Below, piece after piece: positions 1 through 7,515 of a stretch of 28,156 bases of DNA. The position numbers were made by a program, and so were the translations under genes. This stretch comes from DASSWG01 sp041689995. GTDB lineage: Bacteria > Bacteroidota > Bacteroidia > Flavobacteriales > Flavobacteriaceae. Each line of letters opens with the position of its first letter. The first letter of the stretch is position 1. The stretch lies in contig JBDNFD010000158.1 of NCBI GenBank assembly GCA_041689995.1, positions 1 to 28,156 of the forward strand, written 5' to 3'. The notes beneath the pieces are model-generated. The model worked only from the letters and a program-made list of their open reading frames with translations. It was not told the origin of the DNA and made no database searches.

Positions 1-35
1 CTAAAGTCTAAAGTCTAAAGTCTAAAGCCTAAAGC
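1..35. repeat. Tandem heptamer array (5 x CTAAAGT/C)
   Basis: Five head-to-tail copies of a 7-base word, three CTAAAGT then two CTAAAGC, run from the window edge to base 35, so the array may start further upstream. It lies just before the promoter of the first gene. Similar 7-9 base arrays recur in other spacers of this window. Confidence 0.9.
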
Positions 36-45
36 TTTAATTCCG

Positions 46-53
46 TAATTTTG
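46..53 (+). promoter_or_regulatory. Bacteroidetes -7 element for the DMT permease
   Basis: TAATTTTG matches the Bacteroidetes primary sigma factor -7 consensus TAnnTTTG. It ends 29 bases before the ATG at 83, giving a leader of about 25 bases. No clear -33 TTG is visible because the heptamer array occupies that position. Confidence 0.6.
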
Positions 54-82
54 CGCGATCGAAGATCAATTGAAGTAACTCT

Positions 83-1009
83 ATGCCGGACGCACGTTTA
101 AAAAGTTATCTGCACTATCATTTTATAGTGTTTATTTGGGGTTTCACCGCTGTTTTGGGCGCATTGATCTCTATTGACGCACTGCCTTTGGTCTGGTACC
201 GCATGTTATTGGCATCGGTGTTTATTTTTCTATGGGTTTTATGGAAAAAGAAAAAACTTAGACTTACCCGACGAAGATTGATTATACTCTTTGTTGCCGG
301 AACATTGATCGCCATGCACTGGCTGGCGTTTTTTGCGGCAATTAAAGTCAGCAATATATCGATTACGTTGGCTTTAATTTCCACCGGTGCTTTTTTTACT
401 TCTATTTTGGAACCCATTTTTTATAAAAGAAAGGTGATTTGGCATGAAATATTTTTTGGAATTATTGTCGTTTTCGGACTTTATATGATATTTAAAGTTG
501 AAACGGAATACCTGACCGGCATAATTCTCGCCCTGTGCGCTGCTTTCTTATCGGCTGCTTTTACTTTGATAAATGGAAAAATCGCCAAAATTGAGGATGC
601 CTCCGTAATTTCACTTTATGAGCTATCGTTTGGCACCATGGTGATTACCGGATATCTATTCTATTTATCCTTAGTTGGTTCTGGAACTGAAGGATTTTCC
701 ATGAAATTTTTTAGTTTGTCCCAAGCAGACATGGGCTATTTATTGATTCTAGCATTATTTTGCACGGCTTATGCCATCATTGCATCTGTAGATGTAATGA
801 AACAATTGAGCCCTTACACCGTGATGCTAACAATCAATTTGGAACCGATTTATGGAATTCTATTGGCACTGCTTATTTTTGGGAACAAAGAAGAAATGAG
901 TACCGGATTTTATTTTGGTGCAGCGATCATTCTTTCGACCGTAATTCTGAACGGGCTTTTCAAGAGCAACTTTAAAATTAAACGCAAAGTTTCAAAATCT
1001 TCCCTCTAA
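83..1009 (+). CDS. EamA/DMT superfamily permease
   Basis: A 308-residue hydrophobic protein with about ten predicted membrane segments arranged as two similar five-helix halves, as is usual in the drug/metabolite transporter (EamA, RhaT-like) superfamily. The N-terminal helix carries HYHFIVFIWGFTAVLGALI and the C-terminal half ends in a lysine/arginine-rich cytoplasmic tail. It should sit in the inner membrane and export or exchange a small metabolite; the substrate cannot be read from sequence. The ATG at 83 follows a -7 promoter element at a sensible distance. accA follows 45 bases after the stop but has its own promoter element, so the pair need not be one transcript. Family assignment is firm, substrate unknown. 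Confidence 0.88.
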   Translation: MPDARLKSYLHYHFIVFIWGFTAVLGALISIDALPLVWYRMLLASVFIFLWVLWKKKKLRLTRRRLIILFVAGTLIAMHWLAFFAAIKVSNISITLALISTGAFFTSILEPIFYKRKVIWHEIFFGIIVVFGLYMIFKVETEYLTGIILALCAAFLSAAFTLINGKIAKIEDASVISLYELSFGTMVITGYLFYLSLVGSGTEGFSMKFFSLSQADMGYLLILALFCTAYAIIASVDVMKQLSPYTVMLTINLEPIYGILLALLIFGNKEEMSTGFYFGAAIILSTVILNGLFKSNFKIKRKVSKSSL

Positions 1010-1016
1010 AGTTTTA

Positions 1017-1024
1017 TATCTTTG
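1017..1024 (+). promoter_or_regulatory. -7 element upstream of accA
   Basis: TATCTTTG fits TAnnTTTG. It overlaps the TTG codon at 1022 that opens the longest reading frame, so initiation at that TTG would lie upstream of the transcript start. This supports the ATG at 1055 as the accA start, with a leader of about 25 bases. Confidence 0.65.
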
Positions 1025-1054
1025 CAGGCTAATTCTTATTTAGCCGTTGCAGTC

Positions 1055-2008
1055 ATGGAATATTTAGAATTCGAATTACCGATAAAGGAACTTCAGGAGC
1101 AATATAACAAAGCCTGCAAAATAGGGGAGGATAGCGATGTCGATGTGTCCAATACATGTAAACAGATCGAAAAAAAGTTAACCCTTATAAAAAAGGATAT
1201 CTACAAAAACTTAACGGCTTGGCAGCGCGTGCAACTTTCGCGCCATCCTGACCGACCTTATACCTCGGATTATATCAAAGCCTTTACCCAGAATTCTTTT
1301 TTGGAATTACATGGAGATCGAAATTTTGGCGATGATAAAGCGATGGTAGGTGGCCCGGGAAAAATTGATGATCAAAGTTTTATGTTCATTGGGCAACAAA
1401 AAGGTTATAATACCAAAACCAGACAATATAGAAATTTCGGAATGGCAAATCCGGAAGGGTATCGAAAAGCACTTCGATTAATGAAAAGTGCCGAAAAATT
1501 TGGTATTCCGGTAGTGACTTTTGTGGATACTCCCGGTGCCTATCCCGGATTGGAAGCCGAAGAACGCGGACAAGGAGAAGCTATTGCTAGAAATATTATG
1601 GAAATGACCCGTTTAAAAGTGCCAATTATTGTAGTGATTATTGGGGAAGGAGCCAGTGGCGGGGCACTTGGAATCGGTGTGGGTGACCGCGTATTAATGA
1701 TGGAAAACACATGGTATTCCGTGATTTCCCCCGAATCTTGCTCTTCTATTTTATGGAGAAGTTGGGAATATAAAGAAATTGCCGCCGAAGCTTTAAAATT
1801 GACCGCCAACGATATGAAAAAACAAAAATTGATTGACGGCATCATTAAGGAACCGCTGGGTGGAGCACACAGCGATCGGCAGACTGCTTATGATTCTGTT
1901 CGTGAAGCTATTTTGAAAAATTATGAGGAACTCAAAAACTTATCACCATCAAAATTGATCGAAACCCGAATGGAAAAATATTCAGGGATGGGGGTTTTCC
2001 AAGGTTAA
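1055..2008 (+). CDS. accA: Acetyl-CoA carboxylase carboxyltransferase subunit alpha
   Basis: A 317-residue AccA. With AccD it forms the carboxyltransferase that moves CO2 from carboxybiotin to acetyl-CoA, giving malonyl-CoA, the first step of fatty acid synthesis in the cytosol. The start MEYLEFELPIKELQEQY is typical of flavobacterial AccA, with an N-terminal coiled stretch followed by the crotonase-fold core; TPGAYPGLEAEERGQGEA and GEGASGGALGIGVGDRV are the conserved CoA/carboxybiotin-site loops. The frame is open from a TTG at 1022, but that codon lies in the promoter element and the extra residues are not conserved, so ATG 1055 is chosen. The length is normal for the family. A hairpin terminator follows at 2037. 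Confidence 0.97.
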   Translation: MEYLEFELPIKELQEQYNKACKIGEDSDVDVSNTCKQIEKKLTLIKKDIYKNLTAWQRVQLSRHPDRPYTSDYIKAFTQNSFLELHGDRNFGDDKAMVGGPGKIDDQSFMFIGQQKGYNTKTRQYRNFGMANPEGYRKALRLMKSAEKFGIPVVTFVDTPGAYPGLEAEERGQGEAIARNIMEMTRLKVPIIVVIIGEGASGGALGIGVGDRVLMMENTWYSVISPESCSSILWRSWEYKEIAAEALKLTANDMKKQKLIDGIIKEPLGGAHSDRQTAYDSVREAILKNYEELKNLSPSKLIETRMEKYSGMGVFQG

Positions 2009-2036
2009 ATTTCCCACACACCGTTATTTCCCATTT

Positions 2037-2064
2037 AACCGATCTGAAAAGTTCGGTTTTTTTT
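2037..2064 (+). terminator. Rho-independent terminator of accA
   Basis: Stem AACCGA (2037-2042) pairs with TCGGTT (2053-2058). The stem can extend past a T-T mismatch by CT/AG and closes on a GAAA loop. A run of T follows to 2064. It lies 28 bases after the accA stop. Confidence 0.8.
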
Positions 2065-2163
2065 CGACTTATCAACAAAAATATTTATTTATCAACAGGC
2101 GAATGTTCATGATTGGTGAATGATCATCTGGTCATTTTTGAGTGAATTGATTAACATTTTATT

Positions 2164-2171
2164 TACATTCG
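2164..2171 (+). promoter_or_regulatory. Possible -7 element immediately before dnaB
   Basis: TACATTCG differs from TAnnTTTG at one position and ends only 4 bases before the dnaB ATG. If used, transcription would begin at or next to the start codon, giving a leaderless message. A TTG at 2138-2140 is 23 bases upstream, longer than the usual spacing. Weak call. Confidence 0.35.
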
Positions 2172-2175
2172 TAGC

Positions 2176-3714
2176 ATGGAAAAAGTCAAAGCAATTCAAA
2201 CTTCAAATTATAGCAGGGGCAATGTAATTTCTCTTGAAAAAGGAAAATTACCCCCGCAAGCACTTGATTTAGAGGAGGTTGTTTTGGGTGCGATGCTAAT
2301 CGATAAAAAAGGGGTTGACGAAACCATCGATATTCTTCATCCTGATGCTTTCTATAAAGAAGCGCACAAGCACATTTTCGAAGCCATCATCAAACTGTTC
2401 GAAAATAGCCAACCTGTTGACTTATTAACCGTTTCCAGTCAACTTAAGAAGGATAAAAAACTGGAAATCAGTGGAGGGGATTATTATTTGATTCAACTTA
2501 CCCAAAAAGTATCGTCTTCGGCACATATTGAATTTCATGCCCGCATTATTTTACAGAAATATATTCAACGAAGCCTCATAAAAATTTCCAACGAAATCAT
2601 TGAAGAATCCTACGATGAAAGTACAGATGTTTTTGATTTGCTTGATAAGGCCGAATCAAAATTGTATGAAGTCACCCAAGGAAATGTCAAGCGTTCTTCC
2701 GAAACTGCACAAAGCCTTGTTATTCAAGCAAAAAAACGGATTGAGGAAATTTCGAATAAAGAAGGGTTAAGCGGAATTCCTTCAGGATTTGATAAATTGG
2801 ACAAATTGACTTCGGGCTGGCAGCCCAGCGATTTGATCATTATTGCTGCTCGTCCCGGTATGGGTAAAACTGCACTCACATTGTCAATGGCCAGAAATAT
2901 TGCCGTAGGAAGGAACATTCCTGTTGCATTTTTCTCCTTGGAAATGTCTTCCATACAGTTGATCACTCGATTGATTTCTTCGGAAACTGGCCTAAGTTCT
3001 GAAAAATTAAGAACTGGAGATTTAGAAGGTCATGAATGGGAACAACTCAATGTGAAAGTCAAAGGTTTGGAAAAGGCGCCTTTGTTCATTGATGATTCGG
3101 CTTCGCTCTCCATTTTTGACCTGCGCGCCAAAGCACGACGGCTTGCTTCACAACACGGAATCAAATTAATAGTGGTTGATTATTTGCAATTAATGACTGC
3201 AGGTGGAAGCCAAAAAGGAGGGAACCGTGAACAAGAAATTTCAACCATTTCCAGAAACCTTAAGTCACTAGCGAAAGAATTGAATATTCCCGTGATTGCG
3301 TTGTCACAATTATCGCGTGCCGTTGAAACCCGTGGCGGAAGTAAACGACCTTTACTCAGTGATTTGCGGGAATCGGGGGCAATTGAACAAGATGCGGATA
3401 TCGTCTCTTTTATATACCGTCCGGAATATTATAAAATTGATGAATGGGACGATGATGAACGAACCCCCACCCAAGGTCAAGCAGAATTTATTGTAGCCAA
3501 ACATCGAAATGGCGGCTTGGACAACCTGCGTCTAAAATTTGTGGCCACGCTCGGAAAATTCGAAAATTTGGACACTTTTGATTCTCCTTATGAAATTCCA
3601 TCAAAAATGAACGCTGCCGCAAATGACGATACCTTCAAAAAATTCCCCGATGCGGACGAAGCTTTCGGAAGTTCGATGAACAGGGAAGATCCCGCTGATG
3701 ATTTCCCATTCTAA
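2176..3714 (+). CDS. dnaB: Replicative DNA helicase DnaB
   Basis: A 512-residue hexameric helicase that unwinds DNA ahead of the replication fork and recruits primase. The N-terminal domain begins near residue 25 with LPPQALDLEEVVLGAMLID and the RecA-like ATPase follows a linker near residue 190. The Walker A motif is RPGMGKT at about 226-232, the Walker B region is LIVVDYLQLM, and conserved late motifs are ALSQLSRAVETR and LLSDLRESGAIEQDADIV. No intein or insertion is seen and the length is normal for Bacteroidetes. The C-terminal tail is acidic and ends in DDFPF, resembling the acidic SSB-type tip; that likeness is only an observation. It is monocistronic, between the accA terminator and a weak hairpin at 3726. 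Confidence 0.97.
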   Translation: MEKVKAIQTSNYSRGNVISLEKGKLPPQALDLEEVVLGAMLIDKKGVDETIDILHPDAFYKEAHKHIFEAIIKLFENSQPVDLLTVSSQLKKDKKLEISGGDYYLIQLTQKVSSSAHIEFHARIILQKYIQRSLIKISNEIIEESYDESTDVFDLLDKAESKLYEVTQGNVKRSSETAQSLVIQAKKRIEEISNKEGLSGIPSGFDKLDKLTSGWQPSDLIIIAARPGMGKTALTLSMARNIAVGRNIPVAFFSLEMSSIQLITRLISSETGLSSEKLRTGDLEGHEWEQLNVKVKGLEKAPLFIDDSASLSIFDLRAKARRLASQHGIKLIVVDYLQLMTAGGSQKGGNREQEISTISRNLKSLAKELNIPVIALSQLSRAVETRGGSKRPLLSDLRESGAIEQDADIVSFIYRPEYYKIDEWDDDERTPTQGQAEFIVAKHRNGGLDNLRLKFVATLGKFENLDTFDSPYEIPSKMNAAANDDTFKKFPDADEAFGSSMNREDPADDFPF

Positions 3715-3725
3715 ATTGCAATTAT

Positions 3726-3744
3726 CGTAACGGTTTTACGTTTT
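3726..3744 (+). terminator. Weak hairpin terminator after dnaB
   Basis: CGTAA (3726-3730) pairs with TTACG (3736-3740) around a CGGTT loop, followed by TTTT. The stem is short, so termination strength is uncertain. Confidence 0.5.
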
Positions 3745-3765
3745 AAATTTCCGTACCTTTAAGTT

Positions 3766-5025
3766 ATGAAAAAGCTATTCTTGTTTTTATTCACCCTTTT
3801 TTTTTCCATGAACGCTTTTGCCGCTTATGTGCTGATTCCCATGGATGCGGAATCTCAAAAAGATCATTTGAAAGCCTATGGGATTACCTATTGGGCGTTG
3901 AACAATCATCAAAAAGTAAAATGGTTATTGAACTACCGTGGCGGATCTTTTTTGTTTTCAGATAGCGAAGAATTGCGACGCGAATGTCAAATCCGCGGAG
4001 TTTCCTTTGAGGTGATCAGCGATACGAAAACCGAAGCAATTCTCGAAGAAATAAGCAGTCCTTCCCAAAATATGGAATCGGTCGTTCTGGAAAAAGCACC
4101 GAGAATAGCGGTTTATTCGCCTGAAAGAAATTCCCCGTGGGACGATGCCGTGACCTTGGTCCTGACTTATGCTGAAATTCCGTACACTACAATATATGAC
4201 CGGGAAGTGCTCAGTGATCAATTGGTTTTGTATGACTGGCTGCATTTACATCATGAAGATTTCACCGGGCAATATGGAAAATTTTATCGAGCATTTCGGT
4301 CCGCACCTTGGTATATCGAGGAAAAAGCACAGGCAGAAGCTCTTGCTTCCGAATTGGGGTATGGAAAAGTTTCTCAAGAAAAATTGGCGGTTGCAAAGAA
4401 AATCCGCGATTACGTAATTGGAGGTGGATTTATGTTTGCAATGTGCAGCGCCACCGACAGTTTTGATATCGCACTTTCGGCGGAAGGCGTGGATATTTGT
4501 GAACCCATGTTCGATGGGGATGCAAGCGATCCAGGATATCAGAATCGAATAGACTACAGCAAAACTTTTGCTTTCACAGACTTTATTCTTGAAAAAAATC
4601 CGATGGTCTATGAGTTTTCATCTATTGATATGACCGCTAAACGCCAGGTTCCAAAAGAAAAAGATTATTTCACTTTGATGGATTTCTCTGCGAAATGGGA
4701 TCCCGTTCCCACCATGTTATGCCAAAATCACACTTCTCTGGTGAAGGGTTTCATGGGTCAAACCACGGCTTTTGATTCCGATCAGATTAAAGCGACAGTT
4801 TTGGTTATGGGTATTAACAAGATTAATGGAGAGGCACGATATATTCACGGTACTAAAGGAAAAGGATTTTTTACTTTTTATGCTGGGCATGATCCGGAAG
4901 ATTATCAGCACCGCGTAGGCGATCCGAAAACGGAGTTAAGTCTGCACCCAAATTCGCCGGGCTATCGTTTGATTTTGAATAATGTGTTATTTCCAGCGGC
5001 AAAAAAGAAGAAGCATAAAACGTAA
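3766..5025 (+). CDS. Conserved exported protein, often labelled 'asparagine synthetase B'; function unknown
   Basis: 419 residues with a clear Sec signal peptide (MKKLFLFLFTLFFSMNAFA, cleavage after AFA) and a basic KKKKHKT C-terminus. From memory, close relatives across Flavobacteriaceae are near-constant in length and often named asparagine synthetase B, but I see no glutamine-hydrolysing N-terminal Cys and no ATP-pyrophosphatase loop, and an exported asparagine synthetase would be odd. Visible conserved blocks are LLNYRGGSFL, YDWLHLHHEDFTGQYGKFY, GGGFMFAMCSATDSFDIAL and YAGHDPEDYQHRVGD. The Gly-rich strand running into MCSATDS resembles the nucleophile turn of class I glutamine-amidotransferase-like folds (inference). 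A TACCTTTA element at 3754 lies 4 bases before the ATG. The nearest downstream gene is convergent. Confidence 0.75.
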   Translation: MKKLFLFLFTLFFSMNAFAAYVLIPMDAESQKDHLKAYGITYWALNNHQKVKWLLNYRGGSFLFSDSEELRRECQIRGVSFEVISDTKTEAILEEISSPSQNMESVVLEKAPRIAVYSPERNSPWDDAVTLVLTYAEIPYTTIYDREVLSDQLVLYDWLHLHHEDFTGQYGKFYRAFRSAPWYIEEKAQAEALASELGYGKVSQEKLAVAKKIRDYVIGGGFMFAMCSATDSFDIALSAEGVDICEPMFDGDASDPGYQNRIDYSKTFAFTDFILEKNPMVYEFSSIDMTAKRQVPKEKDYFTLMDFSAKWDPVPTMLCQNHTSLVKGFMGQTTAFDSDQIKATVLVMGINKINGEARYIHGTKGKGFFTFYAGHDPEDYQHRVGDPKTELSLHPNSPGYRLILNNVLFPAAKKKKHKT

Positions 5026-5027
5026 TA

Positions 5028-5055
5028 AATTTTGAATTCAGAATTTTGAATTCAG
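5028..5055. repeat. Tandem 14-mer pair between convergent genes
   Basis: Two exact adjacent copies of AATTTTGAATTCAG (5028-5041, 5042-5055), each with a palindromic GAATTC core, fill the gap between two convergent stop codons. The two cores could pair as a weak hairpin. I see no T-rich terminator. Confidence 0.85.
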
Positions 5056-5081
5056 AATAACCGCTCACTGTCATTGAACAT

Positions 5082-6038
5082 TCACTTTTTATCTGGGGTC
5101 TCATAGAATTTTTGATCCGGAATTACTATAATTTCAACCCTTCGATTTTGCTGTTTTCCAACTTCGGTTTTGTTGGTCGATTTTGGTTTGGATTCGCCAT
5201 AGGCCTTTGTAGTGTATGTGAATTCCCCCTTTCCCTTTAGAAGATCATTTAGTTTATCAGCGACACTGATGGCTCGGTTTTTTGAAAGAATTATGTTATA
5301 CGGAATACTTCCATCGCTGTCTGTATGTCCTTCGATCAAAATTTCGGCATCGCCAATTTTAATAATATCTGTTGCCAATTGTTCCAGGATATCCAAGGAT
5401 TTTTCTTTCAAATTATATTTTGCGATATCGAAAAGCACGTCGGCATTGAGACTTAATCTAAAAACGCCGCTCACGGTTCCCATCGCATCCATATCGGATC
5501 CGGGCGTATTCCCAGGGCAAAAAGATTTCAAATCAGTTAGGCGCACAAAATAATATATTTCTCCTTTTCCGAGATCAGCTGAGGAAATATCAATGGAAGA
5601 TGTTCCGCCTCTAACCGGTCCTAACTTTTCCCATTTTTTTCCATCGGTTGAAATTTCCACATCAAAAGGTTCCACGGAAGGGCCCACTTCAAAAAAATAG
5701 AGATCTTTCCCCGGCATATCAATAAATCCATTGTTTTTAAATTCCAACACCAATTGACCGCCGCATCCTAAAGATACGTACTCTGCGCTGTCATATTCAG
5801 TGTAATCGGGCTCGCCCAGGGCTTTTTCAGGATTGGAGAATTTTTCAATAGCTTTTGGGAAACCAGGGGTAAAGGAGATGACGCTGTCGGCAAAAGAAAT
5901 TTCGCCCAAAGCCATATAAATAGTGTTATTCTGGGTATCTCGATAGAATTTTCCAAAATGTGAAAATGGCTGTTCTTGGGAATAAACGTTTAAGAGGTTT
6001 CCCAATAAAAAGATCAATATGAAGTATCTTTTGACCAT
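5082..6038 (-). CDS. OmpA-family envelope protein with N-terminal beta domain
   Basis: 318 residues. An N-terminal signal peptide (MVKRYFILIFLLGNLLNVYS) directs export. Residues about 40-190 form a beta-rich domain of discoidin-like character, with an ALGEPDYTEYDSAEYVSLG block and a CGGQLVLEFKNNGFID strand, of the kind found in surface or carbohydrate-binding modules. Residues about 205-310 are a classical OmpA C-terminal peptidoglycan-binding domain: LFDIAKYNLKEKSLDIL, ILIEGHTDSDGS with the conserved Asp/Arg-type site, LSKNRAISVADKL, YGESKPKSTN and QQNRRVEIIV. It probably tethers the outer membrane to the cell wall or displays the N-terminal module outside. It starts 27 bases beyond the rplT terminator, so it is likely transcribed separately. 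Confidence 0.88.
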   Translation of the reverse strand: MVKRYFILIFLLGNLLNVYSQEQPFSHFGKFYRDTQNNTIYMALGEISFADSVISFTPGFPKAIEKFSNPEKALGEPDYTEYDSAEYVSLGCGGQLVLEFKNNGFIDMPGKDLYFFEVGPSVEPFDVEISTDGKKWEKLGPVRGGTSSIDISSADLGKGEIYYFVRLTDLKSFCPGNTPGSDMDAMGTVSGVFRLSLNADVLFDIAKYNLKEKSLDILEQLATDIIKIGDAEILIEGHTDSDGSIPYNIILSKNRAISVADKLNDLLKGKGEFTYTTKAYGESKPKSTNKTEVGKQQNRRVEIIVIPDQKFYETPDKK

Positions 6039-6064
6039 GACGAATAATTCCTCTAATATATACT

Positions 6065-6096
6065 AAAAAATTCCATCCGCAATATAATTGGGATGG
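6065..6096 (-). terminator. Terminator of the thrS-infC-rpmI-rplT operon
   Basis: On the minus strand CCATCC and CAAT pair with ATTG and GGATGG around a 3-base loop, with one unpaired base in the stem, and a T run follows (A run at 6065-6070 on plus). It lies 31 bases after the rplT stop. Confidence 0.82.
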
Positions 6097-6126
6097 GATT
6101 CTATAAGTAAAGTAATTTATTTTTGG

Positions 6127-6471
6127 TTATTTTATTTTTTCGACGATTGCCTTGAACGCTGCCGGGTGATTCATTGCTAAATCGGCCAATACCTTACGGT
6201 TTAGTTCAATTCCGTTAGCTTTTATTTTCCCCATAAATTGCGAATAAGACATTCCATGTAATCGGGCCCCAGCGTTGATACGCATGATCCATAAAGCACG
6301 GAAATTCCTCTTCTTGGTTTTGCGATCCCTATAAGCGTACAACATTGCTTTGTCCACCGCATTTTTGGCAACCGTCCAAACGTTTTTACGTCTTCCGAAA
6401 TAGCCTTTTGCTTGTTTTAATACTTTTTTTCTTCGTGCCCTTTTGGCAACTGAATTTACTGATCTTGGCAT
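6127..6471 (-). CDS. rplT: 50S ribosomal protein L20
   Basis: A 114-residue L20, full length for the family, which binds 23S rRNA early in large-subunit assembly. The N-terminus MPRSVNSVAKRARRKKVLKQ and the blocks GYFGRRKNVWTVAKNAVDKA and LWIMRINAGARLHGMSYSQF are the standard L20 landmarks. It is last in the thrS-infC-rpmI-rplT cluster. The gap to rpmI is 168 bases and holds a heptamer repeat and a hairpin at the rpmI stop, so it may carry regulatory RNA. In E. coli and Bacillus L20 represses its own operon through RNA in this region; whether that holds here is not shown. Confidence 0.98.
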   Translation of the reverse strand: MPRSVNSVAKRARRKKVLKQAKGYFGRRKNVWTVAKNAVDKAMLYAYRDRKTKKRNFRALWIMRINAGARLHGMSYSQFMGKIKANGIELNRKVLADLAMNHPAAFKAIVEKIK

Positions 6472-6526
6472 AATTTTTCTTTTGTTTTTGTAGCAGGCGA
6501 TTTTTTATTATAAACTTAGAGTATTT

Positions 6527-6554
6527 ATAACTCGTAATTCATAACTCATAACTC
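6527..6554. repeat. Tandem heptamer array in the rpmI-rplT spacer
   Basis: Four adjacent 7-base words, ATAACTC, GTAATTC, ATAACTC, ATAACTC, lie between rpmI and rplT, about 55 bases upstream of the rplT start. The position inside a highly expressed translation operon is unusual for a simple repeat. Confidence 0.85.
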
Positions 6555-6626
6555 TTTTTTAGAGCCTACTCCAGGGTTATTATTAAATTGATTTAACCAT
6601 CATTCTACAAGTGTTTAATATAGAAT

Positions 6627-6642
6627 TAATCCCAATGGATTA
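6627..6642 (-). promoter_or_regulatory. Hairpin spanning the rpmI stop codon
   Basis: A perfect 6-bp stem TAATCC/GGATTA with a 4-base loop includes the TAA stop of rpmI (6640-6642). There is no convincing T tract behind it, so it may be an RNA-stability or attenuation element rather than a terminator. Confidence 0.4.
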
Positions 6643-6837
6643 TTTCAAGCACAATTGAAGTTTGATATTTTTTTCATCAGCCTTCGAAACCAAGGTTGAA
6701 TGAGTCAATGCAAGCTTGCGTTTTTTTGATTTTTTGGTCAAAATGTGACTTTTGAACGCGTGCTTTCTTTTGATTTTACCGGTGCCGGTCAGCTTGAAAC
6801 GCTTCTTGGCACTGGATTTGGTTTTCATTTTGGGCAT
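6640..6837 (-). CDS. rpmI: 50S ribosomal protein L35
   Basis: A 65-residue L35, the usual size, very basic, starting MPKMKTKSSAKKRFKLTGTG and containing the KRKHAFKSHILTKKSKKRKL core that contacts 23S rRNA. It follows infC by 103 bases and precedes rplT, the conserved bacterial order. The spacer before it holds an AGGAG (6841-6845 on the minus strand) three bases before the ATG, a real Shine-Dalgarno word, uncommon in Bacteroidetes. Confidence 0.97.
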   Translation of the reverse strand: MPKMKTKSSAKKRFKLTGTGKIKRKHAFKSHILTKKSKKRKLALTHSTLVSKADEKNIKLQLCLK

Positions 6838-6845
6838 GTTCTCCT
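6838..6845 (-). promoter_or_regulatory. Shine-Dalgarno of rpmI
   Basis: The minus strand reads AGGAGAAC directly before the rpmI ATG. The core is only 3 bases from the ATG. Most other starts in this window show no such motif. Confidence 0.6.
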
Positions 6846-6940
6846 GTTTTTATTAATTAACTTTACTTATTATCGTCCTGTTATGTTTTTTTCTGAAAAA
6901 AAACCTGTTTGCTTTTTAGACAAATCGGTTTAGACACAAC

Positions 6941-7498
6941 TTATTTTGCTTTTTTAGGGGCAATGAACATGGTCATTCGCTTTCCTTCCAATTTCGGCAT
7001 TTGTTCCACTTTGCCGTATTCTTCCAAATCTTGTGCAAGTCGGAGTAGCAAAATTTCGCCTTGGTCTTTAAAAACAATGGATCTTCCTTTGAAGAAAACA
7101 AAGGCTTTTAATTTGGCACCTTCTTCCAGGAATTTTTTGCCATGGTTTTTCTTGAACTCGTAATCATGATCATCGGTGTTCGGACCAAACCGAATTTCTT
7201 TGATCACCACTTTTGTGGCTTTTGCTTTTAGGTTTTTTTCGCGTTTCTTTTGTTCGTAAAGGAATTTTTTATAATCCATTACTTTGGCCACCGGGGGATC
7301 TGCATTTGGGGAAATTTCCACCAAATCCAAACCTTGTTCTTCGGCGATTTCCAATGCCTTTTTTGTGGGATAAACCCCCATTTCGACATTATCGCCTACC
7401 AAACGAACTTCTTCCGCACGAATTTTTCGATTGATCTTGTGCGGATCTTCTTTAATTTCCCGTAAGGGCTTTCGCGATCTTTTTCTACGTATTGCCAG
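6941..7498 (-). CDS. infC: Translation initiation factor IF-3, apparent CTG start
   Basis: IF-3 keeps 30S subunits free and checks the start codon and initiator tRNA. The frame beginning at the TTG at 7402 (MVGDNVEMGVYPTKKALEIA) lacks the normal N-terminus. Translating upstream gives 32 more residues in frame, from LAIRRKRSRKPLREIKEDPH to KINRKIRAEEVRL, which fits the flavobacterial IF-3 N-terminus. The codon at the expected first Met is CTG (7496-7498), and an in-frame TAA lies only 5 codons upstream with no ATG, GTG or TTG between. The protein would be 185 residues, normal for the family. A rare start codon recalls the AUU of E. coli infC, which lets IF-3 repress itself. It lies 17 bases after the thrS stop. 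Confidence 0.93.
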   Translation of the reverse strand: MAIRRKRSRKPLREIKEDPHKINRKIRAEEVRLVGDNVEMGVYPTKKALEIAEEQGLDLVEISPNADPPVAKVMDYKKFLYEQKKREKNLKAKATKVVIKEIRFGPNTDDHDYEFKKNHGKKFLEEGAKLKAFVFFKGRSIVFKDQGEILLLRLAQDLEEYGKVEQMPKLEGKRMTMFIAPKKAK

Positions 7499-7515
7499 TT
7501 GTTCTGTGTTTTAAA

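Noticed and set aside
1022..1054. TTG start extending AccA by 11 residues
   Set aside because: The codon lies within the TATCTTTG -7 word and the extra residues are not family-like; MEYLEFELPI at 1055 is the normal AccA start.
7213..7465. Two short plus-strand frames opposite infC
   Set aside because: They are shadows of the infC coding region, whose extended N-terminus covers most of the same interval.
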